A stretch of DNA of 64,000 bases from CAVTYH01 sp963738835 (GTDB lineage: Bacteria > Planctomycetota > Planctomycetia > Pirellulales > JADZDJ01): positions 868,001 to 932,000 of the forward strand of contig CAVTYH010000002.1 in assembly GCA_963738835.1 (NCBI GenBank). Direction: 5' to 3'. Shown piece by piece: positions 9,791-20,966 of this stretch. Every line of letters starts with the position of its first letter. The stretch's first letter is position 1. The position numbers and the translations under genes were made by a program. The notes under the pieces were generated by a model. It saw only the letters and a list, made by a program, of their open reading frames with translations. It had not been told where the DNA came from and ran no database searches.

Positions 9791-11512
9791 ATGTTTGTTC
9801 GGCGGCGATTTGTGCTCGTGCTGCGTGTTGCGCCGCGCTTGGCAATTTTCGTTGCGGTGTTCACCGGCGCACTTTTGGCCGGCGATTTTTCCCCCGCGGA
9901 TGACAACACTTCAGTGCCACGCGCTGGATTGCCAAAAGATCCGGCTGCCTATCGCACGCCGATTTCGACGCCGAAATATTCGACCGCGGAATCGTTAACC
10001 AAACAGTGCATCGCCATTGGTAAAAATACCACGCGGATCGACGGACGATGGACTTCCGATGGCCTACCCGATTATTTTGCCGCGCTGAACGAGCACTATC
10101 GCCACCATGTAAGGACAGAGCAGAATGCGGCCGTCTTGCTGATTAACGCCTTCGGACCGGAGACAATTCCCGCTGAGATGCGAGATCGCTATTTCACGCT
10201 GCTCGGCGCCGCTTCGCCAGCAGCCAATGGCGATTATTTTGTCCACTGCGATGAGATGGTTGAGCGCTGGATTCGCGGCTCCACACAACCTTTCGATGTC
10301 AACGACGACGACAATCTGCGAGGGCAATTCGTCTTGGCTGGTCAGCAACCGTGGTCGACGGCCGATTATCCGATGGTGGCAAAGTGGCTTGCGCTGAACG
10401 AACGGGCGTTGGCATTCGTTGCCCAAGCGGCAGATTGCCCGCAATTCTACGAGCCCATTGTTCCCACCAGCCGCACGCGACAGTCGCTCCTCACCGCCGC
10501 CTTGCCGCTGCAGCAGTGCGCCGGCGAAATCAAAACGGCATTGCAAGCCCGCGCCATGTTGCGTTGGCAGCAAGGAAATCTGGATGCAGCCTGGGGCGAT
10601 CTGCTGGCGTGCCATCGTTTGCTGCGGCACATAATCGCGCAGCCGGTTGGTCCGTGCAGCCTGCTCAACGGGTCCGAAGAAATCGAACTTTGCCAGGCGG
10701 AGCTCAAACTGCTGCATCTGGCTAATCCCAGCGCCGAGCAAATAGAGCAGATGCGAGCGCAATGGACCGACTTGCCGCCGGCGGCAAGCGTGGCCGACCA
10801 GATTGATATCGACCAGCGCTATCGGTTTCTCGATACGGTCTGTCTGCTAGAGCAACAGGGCACGTCAGTGCTGGAGCAACTGTTTGCCGAGGCGTCGATG
10901 GCCACCGACGACAGTTTGTTGGAGCAGGCGCTGGCTGATCCGCGTTTCGATTGGAACGAACTGCTGAAGCTCAGCAACGAATGGTTCGACCGGCTGGTTT
11001 CAATTTCGCGAATTGCCGATCGACAAGATCGTGGAAACGCCGTGCAACGCGTCCACATCGATTTGGATCAAATGGCCTCGGGCGACGGGCCGCGGCTGTT
11101 CGGTTTGAAACTCTCTCGTCGTGCATCGGTCAAAATGCCGTTCGCCGCGCTCCTGCAGTTGTGCGATTCCGATTTGGCCAGCATGCTGGAAACCGCCGAT
11201 CAACAGACCGTGCATGCGGCCTTCATGGAAACGGGCTTGGCGTTGGCCGCGTACCGGGCAGAGCACGGCGCGTATCCGCAGCGGCTCGACGAGCTTGTGC
11301 CCAAGTTCATTTCCATGGTCCCGCTCGATCTGTACGCCGATCACGCGCCGGTGCATTACCGCCGGGAGGAAAACGGATACGTGCTGTACAGTGTCGGCCC
11401 CAACGGCTTGGATGAAGAAGCCGGCGGCTCCGACACCTTCCCCGACGCCGACGATATATCTGTCATCGTTTCCGATACCGTGTTAACGCGCTGCGATCAC
11501 GATTCGCAGTAG
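9791..11512 (+). CDS. Secreted or anchored protein of unknown function with pseudopilin-like tail
   Basis: Not recognised as a named family. I prefer the ATG giving MFVRRRFVLV, followed by a hydrophobic segment (about residues 8-32) that acts as a signal or anchor; a longer in-frame start lies 66 bases upstream. The long middle part is mostly helical with several Leu/Gln-rich repeats (AALPLQQCAGEIKTALQ, LLACHRLLRHI). The last 90 residues (AYRAEHGAYPQRLDELVP, then RREENGYVLYSVGPNGLDEE) closely resemble the C-terminal beta region of type II secretion pseudopilins of the GspG type. An N-terminal pilin-like helix is absent, so this is a domain borrowing rather than a pseudopilin. Confidence 0.7.
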   Translation: MFVRRRFVLVLRVAPRLAIFVAVFTGALLAGDFSPADDNTSVPRAGLPKDPAAYRTPISTPKYSTAESLTKQCIAIGKNTTRIDGRWTSDGLPDYFAALNEHYRHHVRTEQNAAVLLINAFGPETIPAEMRDRYFTLLGAASPAANGDYFVHCDEMVERWIRGSTQPFDVNDDDNLRGQFVLAGQQPWSTADYPMVAKWLALNERALAFVAQAADCPQFYEPIVPTSRTRQSLLTAALPLQQCAGEIKTALQARAMLRWQQGNLDAAWGDLLACHRLLRHIIAQPVGPCSLLNGSEEIELCQAELKLLHLANPSAEQIEQMRAQWTDLPPAASVADQIDIDQRYRFLDTVCLLEQQGTSVLEQLFAEASMATDDSLLEQALADPRFDWNELLKLSNEWFDRLVSISRIADRQDRGNAVQRVHIDLDQMASGDGPRLFGLKLSRRASVKMPFAALLQLCDSDLASMLETADQQTVHAAFMETGLALAAYRAEHGAYPQRLDELVPKFISMVPLDLYADHAPVHYRREENGYVLYSVGPNGLDEEAGGSDTFPDADDISVIVSDTVLTRCDHDSQ

Positions 11513-11848
11513 TCGTGAAACGATTTGACCATAGCCCGACCGTGTATCGGTCGGAAAGCACTAACCCGGGGCACAAGCCAAGACAGACCAACAAGTTACC
11601 CTCGCTTGCCAGTCGTGTGTGTCGGCCGCAATTGGCTCAGTTTACGGCCTTGCCGCCGAGCCTCGCGGTTTTCAAACGCTGGGCGGCTTCCAGGGGGTAC
11701 CCCCCAGCCCCCCCTAATAAAATTACCGGAGGGTTCGGGCACTTGCATTATTGTTGGAAATATGCACAATATGGGCGCTGTGGTAGGCCGAAGTCCAGTC
11801 CGCCGAATAATTTGCGAATGATCGTTTAGCACTTGTTGAGGATACACC
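11513..11848. other. Intergenic stretch before the PEP-CTERM gene
   Basis: No gene seen. It holds a G/C homopolymer cluster (runs of G then C around 11690-11717) and an AT-richer part. TTGCAT at 11743 and CAATAT at 11766, about 18 bases apart, could be a weak promoter for the downstream secreted protein. Otherwise featureless. Confidence 0.35.
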
Positions 11849-12592
11849 ATGAAGAAGCTTCTCGCCGTGGGCACTTTCGCCTTGCTTGTTTTTGCCGGCA
11901 GCATCAATAGGTCTCAGGCAGCGGTCGTCGCTCAAGATGATCAACTTAAATTTTTCAATGGACCTGGTTCGCCTGGCGGTATCTTTCATGTTCACGACAC
12001 CACGCAGGATATATGGTTTGATACGTTCTGCGTGGAATTAACTCAGAACGTGAACTTTTCTGACACTTTTGTAGTTGATGGGCTGTCTAATGTGACAATT
12101 AACTCCGGCAAGATGCTGAACAACTATGTAGCGTGGCTCTACACCAAGTTCGTCGATAAAACGCTTCCCGATTTCGACTTCACTCTCCTTACCAGCAACA
12201 CGCCAACGGCTAATCTTCAGGCCAACATTCTACAATATGCCGTCTGGAATGGTGTCGGTTGGACCGATTACAATATTAGTTACCACGGAGGCATCGTTTA
12301 CAATCCTTCAATGACAAGCGATCCTTCTTACACGCCGTTTGTAGACTGGCAGGCTGCTTATCAAGCCGACATTGCGAGCAACATGTGGGACCCGACCGGA
12401 TATGGCGACGTTAAGATTCTCAACCTTGGGAATCTCGGGGATAATCACGCCGCGAATGCACAAGACCAATTGGTGCTTGTACCCATGAACCCACCTGGAG
12501 AATCTCCTGCGCCGGAACCTGCCAGTATTGCAATCTGGGGGCTGCTGGCGTCACTTGGCGGCGTGGTCGCTTGGCGGCGGCGGGCTGCTTAA
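11849..12592 (+). CDS. PEP-CTERM sorted exported protein
   Basis: Exported protein expected to be processed by an exosortase and tied to the envelope or extracellular matrix. The start follows GAGGATACACC. A signal peptide covers residues 1-24 (LLAVGTFALLVFAG, then QAA). The mature part has a domain with FDTFCVELTQNV and LQANILQYAVWNGVGW, often seen in planctomycete and proteobacterial PEP-CTERM proteins of unknown function. The C-terminus is a textbook tripartite sorting signal: PEPASIAIWGLLASLGG followed by WRRRAA. No exosortase gene lies in this window. Its lower GC and lack of operon partners suggest independent expression. Confidence 0.9.
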   Translation: MKKLLAVGTFALLVFAGSINRSQAAVVAQDDQLKFFNGPGSPGGIFHVHDTTQDIWFDTFCVELTQNVNFSDTFVVDGLSNVTINSGKMLNNYVAWLYTKFVDKTLPDFDFTLLTSNTPTANLQANILQYAVWNGVGWTDYNISYHGGIVYNPSMTSDPSYTPFVDWQAAYQADIASNMWDPTGYGDVKILNLGNLGDNHAANAQDQLVLVPMNPPGESPAPEPASIAIWGLLASLGGVVAWRRRAA

Positions 12593-12647
12593 AGTGCGCA
12601 ATTCGCTGTTTCGCTTCCTGGCTTTTGGGATCAAAGGTGTCAGGAAC

Positions 12648-14320
12648 GAATGGCACTGCCGCTTACGGTGTAGGGTTTGAGGTTGCCTGGCCGGCCAGCA
12701 ATCGTGCTCGCGATTGTTCTCGTGGCTCGGTCAGTAACTTATGGGGCTTGGGACGTCGTTTGACGGCGCGTGGTTCGATCCGATTCGGCCGATTGCCAAT
12801 GCGATGACTGGCCATGTGCTCCAAGCGAAGTTGAACCAGCAGTTCCTGATGCTCTTGGGTAATCACTGCCACCATCCAAGCTGCGGCAATCGTCTGCAGC
12901 GCCACGGTGAAGCCGAGGTCGCGCGGTGAACGCTCGGCCGCCATCGCCGCTTCTAACATGGTCTGTCGAATCAGGTTGTACGCCAACAGGCCGGTGCGAA
13001 GCTCCTTGCGCGCCATCTCGGGCGTCTTGCACCGCAGGACGTCGAGCTTCAGTGGGCACTTGAGGGTTCGCAGGTCGAGTTCCACCAACCAGCGGCGACG
13101 ATAGAGTGTCGCCAACTCGTCCGCCGGATAGGCCCTGGAATCCAGGAGTGTGGTCGCCACCACCAGCGATTGAACTCGGAATCCTCGTTCGGCCACCCGC
13201 ACTTGCACTTCGCGCAAGCGCAGGCTTTCAGGCATTTGCGCGTAGGTGGCATCGTCCATCCAGTCCGGCTTCGGGGGACGCGGCCATTGGACCACCTGAT
13301 CGCCTTTGCCCAGACGTTCACCTGCCTGGAAGTCGGCTTCTCGCAACTGATGCAAACGCACCACGACGTCCACGCCGAATTCCTGCAGCAGCGCGATCAG
13401 GAACCAACCGCAGTAGCAGCGATCGGCCAGCAGCACGTCACCGGCTTTCAGGCGTTCCAACAATTCGCGCAACAGCGCAGGCTCACCAGTCTCTTTGCCG
13501 GAATAGGGGCCCATCGCCACTTCGTGGATTAACCCGGTAGCCAGGGAGAACAACACCACCAGGCGCACCAGCGGGAAACCCAAACCCGGTTTCTGCGTGG
13601 GAGGTTGCGGATCGCTGGCTTGATTGGCTGGGGTGTCGGGCAGGCTGAGGGTGGCCCCATCGCCGATGAGCACACGTCGACCGCACCACCGCCACGCTTC
13701 GGGCACGGACTGTTCGCACTCCTTGGCCAGTTCGCGTGCCAGGCGCTCCAGCACACCCTCGGTCAGCTTGGCACGGGCCCGACAATACGCGCCGCTGTTG
13801 CTCGCGCAGACCTGCTTACCCAACGCGGCCCACAACACCGCCACGCGCGCCACGGCCGCCAGACACGAGCGCTGCTCCTCCGCGTGCAGCATCTGCGACA
13901 GAAAGGCCCACAACGTCACCGCCGGTGTGTAAACGACATCGTCTTCGTCGGTCTGCGGACTGGCAAAGTCGACTTGTTCGTCGAGGAACGCCTGCTCGAT
14001 GCGCTGTTCCGGCAGCGTCTCGGCAAACGGCAGTCCGGGCTGAGACAGAAACGATCGTGAGACTAACGAAAACCGCCACAGCGTTCCCGACGCAAAGTTG
14101 GTAGAAGACATCAAAAGACCCTCCCTGGTCCACAAGCCGCCTCGATCCCAGGAAGGGTCTCGTCCGCGGAAAGCATAGATCAGGCAGGGCTCGTCCACCA
14201 TGCCAACTTGCGCTTCTCCGCCGACGACTTTCAGCTCACCGAGAAAATTTGCATCGCCAGGGCGGTGCGACGATCGCAATGCGCGATTACCATACTACTA
14301 CAAGGCCGGCAGTGCCATTC
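12648..14320 (-). mobile_element. Complete IS4-family insertion sequence
   Basis: The ends are 14-bp perfect inverted repeats, GAATGGCACTGCCG at the left and its complement at 14307-14320. They are flanked by an 11-bp direct repeat GTGTCAGGAAC (12637-12647 and 14321-14331), a target duplication of the length usual for IS4 relatives. A 7-bp duplication with 16-bp inverted repeats is an alternative reading. One transposase gene fills the element. The intact ends, intact transposase and exact duplication point to a recent insertion. The target is the tail of a RAYT transposase remnant. Confidence 0.9.
12663..14111 (-). CDS. IS4-family DDE transposase
   Basis: Catalyses cut-and-paste movement of the surrounding element. 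The start is the ATG of MSSTNFASG after a GGGAGGG ribosome site; an in-frame extension upstream lacks similarity. Catalytic residues are visible: the first Asp in LIGDGATLSLPDT, the second in LLADRCYCGW, and the Glu in YRRRWLVELDLRTLK, which fits the Y-(2)-R-(3)-E-(6)-K signature that defines the IS4 group. The length of 482 residues is normal. The gene ends 15 bases inside the left end of the element. It is unbroken, unlike many neighbouring genes, and can be expected to be active. Confidence 0.92.
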   Translation of the reverse strand: MSSTNFASGTLWRFSLVSRSFLSQPGLPFAETLPEQRIEQAFLDEQVDFASPQTDEDDVVYTPAVTLWAFLSQMLHAEEQRSCLAAVARVAVLWAALGKQVCASNSGAYCRARAKLTEGVLERLARELAKECEQSVPEAWRWCGRRVLIGDGATLSLPDTPANQASDPQPPTQKPGLGFPLVRLVVLFSLATGLIHEVAMGPYSGKETGEPALLRELLERLKAGDVLLADRCYCGWFLIALLQEFGVDVVVRLHQLREADFQAGERLGKGDQVVQWPRPPKPDWMDDATYAQMPESLRLREVQVRVAERGFRVQSLVVATTLLDSRAYPADELATLYRRRWLVELDLRTLKCPLKLDVLRCKTPEMARKELRTGLLAYNLIRQTMLEAAMAAERSPRDLGFTVALQTIAAAWMVAVITQEHQELLVQLRLEHMASHRIGNRPNRIEPRAVKRRPKPHKLLTEPREQSRARLLAGQATSNPTP

Positions 14321-14323
14321 GTG

Positions 14324-14497
14324 TCAGGAACCAATCGTGGCCTTCTTCGGTCGCCCGTGGGGGTGCGTCGTAGATTCCAGTCCCAACTTGCGGATGGCCC
14401 AATCGGTCCAAGACTTCTCCCCCAAGGGGTTGCCCCGCGCAATGCTGCGCCGCACCGTCGCTAGCCATCGCCGCCGTTCCTGTTTCAACCGAAGTGC
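14324..14497 (-). pseudogene. C-terminal remnant of a RAYT (REP-associated tyrosine transposase, Y1 family)
   Basis: The last 57 codons of a transposase survive between an in-frame stop and the terminator. The residues ARGNPLGEKSWTDWAIRKLG and then LESTTHPHGRPKKA match the conserved tail of REP-associated Y1 transposases (pattern RRGxPFG...W...A..LGLESTLRPRGRP). The HUH motif and catalytic Tyr lie in the lost N-terminal part. The stop codon TGA sits within the 11-bp target duplication of the IS4 element, so the IS landed precisely at the end of this reading frame. Family call rests on memory of the tail consensus. Confidence 0.68.
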
Positions 14498-14508
14498 TCA
14501 TTGGAACT

Positions 14509-14820
14509 TCAAATAAACGTTGCATATTCAGCGAAGACCGCTGTCGCGCTTGGTTTTCGAACCTGCCCACGTCTGTTATCCCCCGTCGCATTTGTTCTGT
14601 CTGCCCGGTGGCGGTCAGGGATGGCCATCCTGCTGATGCTGCTACACCCTTCGTTTGGCTGACACGAATTGCACTCGCAATGGATGCGGTACGGCAGCGG
14701 GGATGGCGGGCAATACCCGCAGGGTACTTTGCAACAGGGAGGATATTTATGATATTGGCCCGCGCAGCCGGCTACCATGATCAATCCGACCAGCACCCCC
14801 AGCAGCCGCGCGAGATTCAT
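14509..14820 (-). CDS. Small Cys-rich lipoprotein next to an efflux gene
   Basis: A short protein beginning MNLARLLGVLVGLIMVAGCAG, with a good lipobox, so it should be lipid-anchored after cleavage at Cys19. An AAGGTGAG site precedes the ATG. Cysteines in YPPCCKVPCGYCPP and HCECNSCQPNEGC give seven to nine thiols within 35 residues, suggesting metal or disulfide chemistry. It sits 40 bases downstream of the TolC-like gene on the same strand, so it is probably part of a metal-efflux operon. The residues after about position 60 are low in similarity to anything I know, and the true end could be affected by a frame error. Confidence 0.6.
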   Translation of the reverse strand: MNLARLLGVLVGLIMVAGCAGQYHKYPPCCKVPCGYCPPSPLPYRIHCECNSCQPNEGCSSISRMAIPDRHRADRTNATGDNRRGQVRKPSATAVFAEYATFI

Positions 14821-14860
14821 AACTCTCACCTTGAAGTTTGATTCGACCATTCGCCTGTGT

Positions 14861-16371
14861 TCAGTGACTCGGAGGAATTGGAGTCGATAGTTGTTGTTCG
14901 CCGGGCAGGGCGGGGTGCGTCGTTCTATCGGGAATTTCCTTGCCAGGCGGGAGCGGCTCAGGTGCTGGCGGCACCGCAGTTGCGCCAGGGACCATGCCGC
15001 CAACCACTCGATCCAGCGTGGCCAGCGTTTGCCGCAACTGACTTTCCAACCGATAGTATGCCGTGCGGTAGCGGAGCAATTCACGCCAGTTATCCAGCAA
15101 CGTTGTCACGTCAACTTGGTTTGCACGATACGCAGCAAAGGATACGTCGAGCGTTTGTTGGGCTTTCGGAATGATGGCGTCTCGGAACAGCCGGACCAGT
15201 TCCTGCTGCGCTTCTGCTTGTGTGAATAAATCCTTTACCTGCTCCAGTGTTTCATCGCGCAGGGCGTCGTATTGCCGCGCGGAAGAAACGGCTTTGGCTT
15301 CCGCCTCGCGGACCGCCGCGCTCAGCCGCTGGCGATAGATCGGAATGTTGGCCATCAAACCGGTGTTGATGTTGTCGATGCCGTCGGCAAAGGGGGCCAC
15401 TGCGCCCGACTTGGTCATGCCGCCCCATCCGGCGACGAGCGTAATATCGGGGAAGTATTGCAGGTGGGCGTTATCCACCAGGTCACGATCGCGCTGGATC
15501 GCCGCCAACTGAGCATGTAGCTCTGGCCGTGCGGCCACCGCTTGGGCGTAAAGCCGCTCTAAGTCGTGCGGCGCATTCTCGTCCGGCAATTGCTCCATCG
15601 CCCGTACCGCGGTATCGGGTGAAATGTGCAACAGCCGATCCAGTTGTGCCTGTGCACCGATCAACTCTTGCCGAAGAGTTATTAGCTCTCTTTCAATATC
15701 CAGTGCCACGACTTGGGACCGGAGCACATCTTGTTGACTGACCTGTGCCGCACGGTATCGGGCATCGGCGTCTTGTTCAATTTCCTTGGCTAAGTGGAGC
15801 GATTCGTCCGTCACTCGGATCGCGTTCTGCAAGTAATACAGTTCAAAATACCGGCGGCGAACTTGTTCGATGGTTTCTAGCTCTACGGCCTTGAGTTCAG
15901 CGCGCGCATGTTCACCTCGGCTTCGGCGGCATCAGACTGAGCGCGAAGCTTGCCGCACCACGGGATTTTTTGCGACACATTCACATCGGCCGTCATGCGA
16001 CCGGAAGCTGTTTGCGGCACGTTCGGGAAGAAGGGCCAACCCATCACCGAGATTTCCGGGTCCTGCAAGCTGGCGGCCTGCGGCACCCGGTAGGCCACGG
16101 CTTCCACCTTTTTCTGCGCCGCCTGAACATTCGGATTCTGGGCCAAGGCGACGGCCATGTATTCGTCAACCGAATGCGGGCCAGCCAGCGGATCGACCAC
16201 CGGTGCCACCGTTTCCACGGGCGGTAGAGGGTGAATCTTGGCAGTCCACATGTCGCACGCCAATTCACAGTAGTGCGGATCGTAAACTTGCGCAGGCCGA
16301 TGGCAGCAACCAACTGCCGCGATGAGCAGCGTGGCTATCAACAGAGCGAAACGTGGCAGCGAGCGCAGCAT
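14861..16371 (-). CDS. TolC-family outer-membrane efflux protein; frame break
   Basis: Outer-membrane channel of a tripartite efflux system. The N-terminus has a lipoprotein signal (LLIATLLIAAVGCC). The first repeat contains EYMAVALAQNPNVQAAQKKV, and the second contains LERLYAQAVAARPELHAQLAAIQRDRDLVDNA in separate blocks, followed by DEPA-like helical segments and AAYRANQVDVTTLLDNW, the usual end of the second repeat. The frame changes near 15900 in a GC dinucleotide run; joining gives AELKAVELETIEQV and restores the coiled coil. A Pro-rich tail follows. CusB/CusA-like partners are not in the window. A Cys-rich lipoprotein follows it, consistent with metal (CusC-like) efflux. Confidence 0.82.
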
Positions 16372-16703
16372 ATTGAGAACCGATGGCTTTGTCTTCCGTC
16401 GGCCTCAACGGAGAGAATTACACGGGTCGTGGCCGCGGTAACGGCTGTCAGCCAGGCTAGAAAAGGCCCTAAGATCGACATCGGAAGCAGAATCGGCACA
16501 CCTACACAATTTGCCAACCGTCGTTAAATTCACCGAAATCGGCAGAGCCGTTGTTCGGAGAAAGGCGGGGGAAACATCGGCGGTCGCAGAGATTAGACCT
16601 GTCCCGTGTAATTTCCCCGTTTAATTCTCTCCGGCCATTCGTCAGGCAACTCCCCTTACCCCGGCTCTCTACCAAAGGGAGAGGGAGAGGTATTGAACCA
16701 GTT
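16372..16703. other. Intergenic stretch with inverted repeat and diverged dispersed repeat
   Basis: No gene seen. AATTACACGGG (16416-16426) is repeated in inverted orientation at 16603-16613. At 16648-16690 there is a diverged copy of the CTCACCCCGGCCCTCTCCC...GAGGGAG repeat found elsewhere in the window, placed just after the stop of the carboxypeptidase gene, where it could serve as a terminator hairpin. Confidence 0.5.
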
Positions 16704-18210
16704 CTAGCCATACAACGGGCCGTATTTGCCGCGGAGGTATTGCATCAGCGGGGCGTGCGATAGTGGCTGGCCAGTCACTTTGACAATCAATTCGTCGGCA
16801 GTGAAGCATTGGCCGGGTTGGTGGATTTGCTCGCGCAGCCAGTCGCGCAGCGGTTGGAATTGGCCGGCGGCGAACTGTTTGGCCAGGCCGCCCAAATCGC
16901 GATCGGCTTTCTCGAAGAACTGCGCGGCGTACAAGTTGCCTAGCGAATACGTGGCGAAGTAGCCCACCAAGCCTGCACTCCAGTGAATGTCTTGCAGCGC
17001 GCCTTCGGCATCGTTCGGCGGAGTAATGCCCAGATAGTGACGATACTTTTCGTTCCACGCGCCGGGCAAATCGGCGGTCTTCAAATCGTCGTTCACCAGT
17101 GCCTGTTCTAATTCGAACCGTACCAGAATGTGCAGGTTGTAGGTCGCCTCGTCGGCTTCCACGCGAATGAGCGAAGGCCGCACATCGTTGATCGCCGCGT
17201 AAAAATCATCCGGTGAAACGGTGCCGAGCGCCTCGGAAAATCGCTGTTGTGCCTCGGGATAAAAACATTGCCAGAACTGCGCGGCTGCGACCCACCAGGT
17301 TTTCCCACATCCGCGATTGCGATTCGTGAATGCCCAGCGAAATGGCTTCGCCCGGCGGCAGACCGTACCAATCGGGCCGCAATCCTTGATCGTAAATTCC
17401 GTGCCCCGCCTCGTGCAGCACACCGAAAAAGGCGCCGGGAAAATGGTGGCGATCGTAACGCGTAGTGATGCGGCAATCGTGCGGCCCCATCGAAGAGCAA
17501 AACGGATGGGCCGTGATGTCGAGCCGACCGCGCTCGAACTCGAAGCCCAACTTCGCCGCCACGTCGCGGGCAAATTGTTCTTGCCGCTCAATCGGATAAT
17601 CTCGCGCCAGAATCTCGATCTTTGGTTTCCGGCCGCTGGCACCGATCTCGGCCACAAGCGGAACCAACTGCTCGCGCAGCGCCGCCAGCACTCGTGTCAC
17701 TTGCGAAGTGAGCGCGCCCGGCTCGAACTCATCCAACAGCGCATCGTAAGCACATTCTTTGTAACCAATAGCCTGCGCGGCTTCGCGCTTCAGTTTGAAC
17801 GTTTTCTCCAAGAGCGGTTTGAACGATGCGAAATCGTTGTTGGCCCGCGCGTGAACCCACGCTTGCTGGCCCAAGACCGAAGTTCGAGCCAGCTCTTCGA
17901 CGAGCGCCTGCGGCAATTTCACGCGGCGGTCGTACTGGCGTTTGAGTTCGCGAACCGTGGCCCCTTCGTCGCTGTGCGGATCGAGCTTCTCGGCCACCAG
18001 CGTGTCCAGCCACTCACCCAGCCGTGGATCGGTACGGCGGCGGTGAACGATGCCGGCCAAGAGCGTCATCTGCCCAGCCCGATAATCGCCGGCGGCGGTG
18101 GGCAACATCGTCCGTTCATCCCAGCCCAAGAGCGATTCAATCGAGTTCAACAGCGCCGTTTCGCGGCTGTGCTCGACAAGTTGCTTGAATGCGGCGTCGG
18201 TATCAACCAT
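16704..18210 (-). CDS. Carboxypeptidase M32 (Taq carboxypeptidase family); frame break
   Basis: Cytosolic zinc carboxypeptidase that trims C-terminal residues. The start is MVDTDAAFKQLVEH; the longer open frame upstream is antisense to the ABC gene. The zinc motif HEAGH is at residues 266-270, followed by GIYDQGLRPDWYG and the further Glu in GIHESQSRMWENLVGRS. Upstream DITAHPFCSSMGPHDCRITTRY is split across the family's usual HPF and DxRITTR motifs. The frame changes near 17280; joining gives ENLVGRS then AQFWQCFYP. The C-terminal half (DDFYAAIN, IRVEADEATYNLHI, DIHWSAGLVGYFATYSLGN) is fully typical. Total about 500 residues, the usual size. Confidence 0.93.
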
Positions 18211-18258
18211 AACAATATCCAACTTGCCTGTAGTTTGAACGTCCCGATCGGAATATAT

Positions 18259-19776
18259 ATGACCACGCCGATCATTTCCATCGACCGCATCACCAAACGC
18301 TTCCCCGGCGTCACCGCGCTGGCCGATGTTTCGATCGACATTCCGGCCGGAGAATTGCATGCCATCGTCGGCGAAAACGGGGCCGGCAAAAGCACGCTGA
18401 TGAAAATCCTGGCCGGCGTGGTTGGCGGTTACGAGGGTGAATTGCGACTTCGCGGCCAGCCGGTGCAGTTCACCGGCACGCGAGATGCCGAAGCGGCGGG
18501 CGTCAGCATCATCCACCAGGAATTGAATCTTGTCGAGCAGCTTTCCGTCGCCGCCAACATTTTTCTGGGCGCGAACGCCGCTCGCCGGTGGGACTGCTCG
18601 ACGACCGCAGCATGGAGCGCGATGCCGCGGCACTGCTGGCCGAGTTGGAATGTTCCATCTCGCCCCGGCAACTGGTCGGCGAGCTGCGAGTGGGCGATCA
18701 GCAGCTCATCGAAATTGCCAAAGCGCTGTCGCTGGAAGCGGAAATTCTGATTATGGATGAGCCGACCAGTGCGCTGACTGAGACCGAAGTCGCCCGGCTG
18801 TTCCGCATTATCGCTCGCTTGCGCGGGCGCGGCGTCACGATTTTGTACATCTCGCACAAGATGGACGAAGTGTTTCAGCTTGCCGATCGCATCAGCGTGC
18901 TGCGCGATGGCAAGCTCGTGAAGACGGTCACTCGCACTGAAACCACGCCTCGCGAAGTGACGCACCTGATGGTGGGCCGGGAAATTGAAAACACCCACGT
19001 TGGCGCTGGCCGCACGGCCGGCGAGGCAGTTTTGGCCGTCAAGCAACTGTCGCTTGCCTGGCCGGGACATGCGCGGGTGGCGGCTGAAAGATGTTAGCTT
19101 CACGCTGCGCCGCGGCGAAATTCTGGGCATCGCCGGACTGATGGGCGCCGGCCGCACCGAACTTTTGGAGTGTCTGTTCGGTGCCGCCAGCCCGCCGCCG
19201 CAGGGCGAAATCGTGCTGGAAGGCCAGCCGGTTCGGTTCGCCCATCCGGCGGAAGCCAAAGCGGCCGGCGTGGCGCTGGTCACCGAAGACCGCAAGCGAC
19301 TAGGCCTGTTTTCGCATTTCGACGTCGGCCAGAACATCACGCTCTGCACGCTGCGCGAAGTCGCCGCTGCAGGTGTGATCAACGGCCGCAAGGAGCGGCT
19401 CAGCGCCAACCAGACCGCCGCGCAGCTCAGCGTCAAGACGGCCGGCATCGAGGTCGCCATCACCAGCCTCAGTGGCGGGAATCAGCAAAAGTGCATCATC
19501 GGCCGCTGGCTGCTCACCAAACCGCGGGTGCTGCTCTTGGACGACCCCACGCGCGGCATCGATGTCGGCGCCAAAGCCGAATTGTATCGGCTCATCGACG
19601 GCCTCTGCCGCGAAGGGCTGGGCGTGATCGTCACCAGCAGCGAACTGCCGGAATTATTGACGCTGTGCGATCGCATTCTCGTCCTCTGCGAAGGCCGCCT
19701 GACCGGCGAGTTCACCCGGGGCGAGGCAACGGAGCAGAAGATTATGGAAGCGGCCACGAAGCGGAATGACGAATGA
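18259..19776 (+). CDS. Sugar ABC transporter double ATPase (RbsA/MglA/XylG type); two frame breaks
   Basis: Cytoplasmic energy-coupling subunit of a monosaccharide importer. The first domain has Walker A GENGAGKST at residues 38-46, Q-loop HQELNLVEQLSVAANIFLG and Walker B ILIMDEPTSALTETE. The second domain has TLRRGEILGIAGLMGAGRTE, VTEDRKRLGLF, signature LSGGNQQK and LLLDDPTRGIDVGAK, the degenerate second site typical of this family. Frames change near 18580 (continuing as GLLDDRSMERDAA) and near 19070 (continuing as WRLKDVSF). No permease or binding protein is adjacent: the next gene is convergent and the previous one divergent, so it is an orphan ATPase. The start overlaps no SD sequence and follows an AT-rich GAATATAT. 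Confidence 0.9.
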
Positions 19777-19791
19777 CAACCTCGTCACCGC

Positions 19792-19844
19792 GTAGCGGCC
19801 GGTCTCGGCCCGGCGCTTCAGCGCGGAGCAAGCTCCGCCGCTAC
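19792..19844. repeat. REPIN-like GTAG-headed hairpin doublet
   Basis: A 53-base composite palindrome between two convergent gene ends. The left half is GTAG followed by an imperfect GGCCGG/CCGGC hairpin. The right half, read on the other strand, is GTAG followed by GCGGAGC/GCTCCGC. Two GTAG-headed hairpins in inverted order is the REPIN plan of REP sequences mobilised by RAYT enzymes. It may also terminate both genes. Confidence 0.6.
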
Positions 19845-19862
19845 ACTGGCACATGATGCGCT

Positions 19863-20906
<1,044 letters not shown>

Positions 20907-20966
20907 GAAATGCTCTGTAAGCTTGGTGACAAATCTCGTGTAGAAATGGAGAGATAGGCGGAATGG

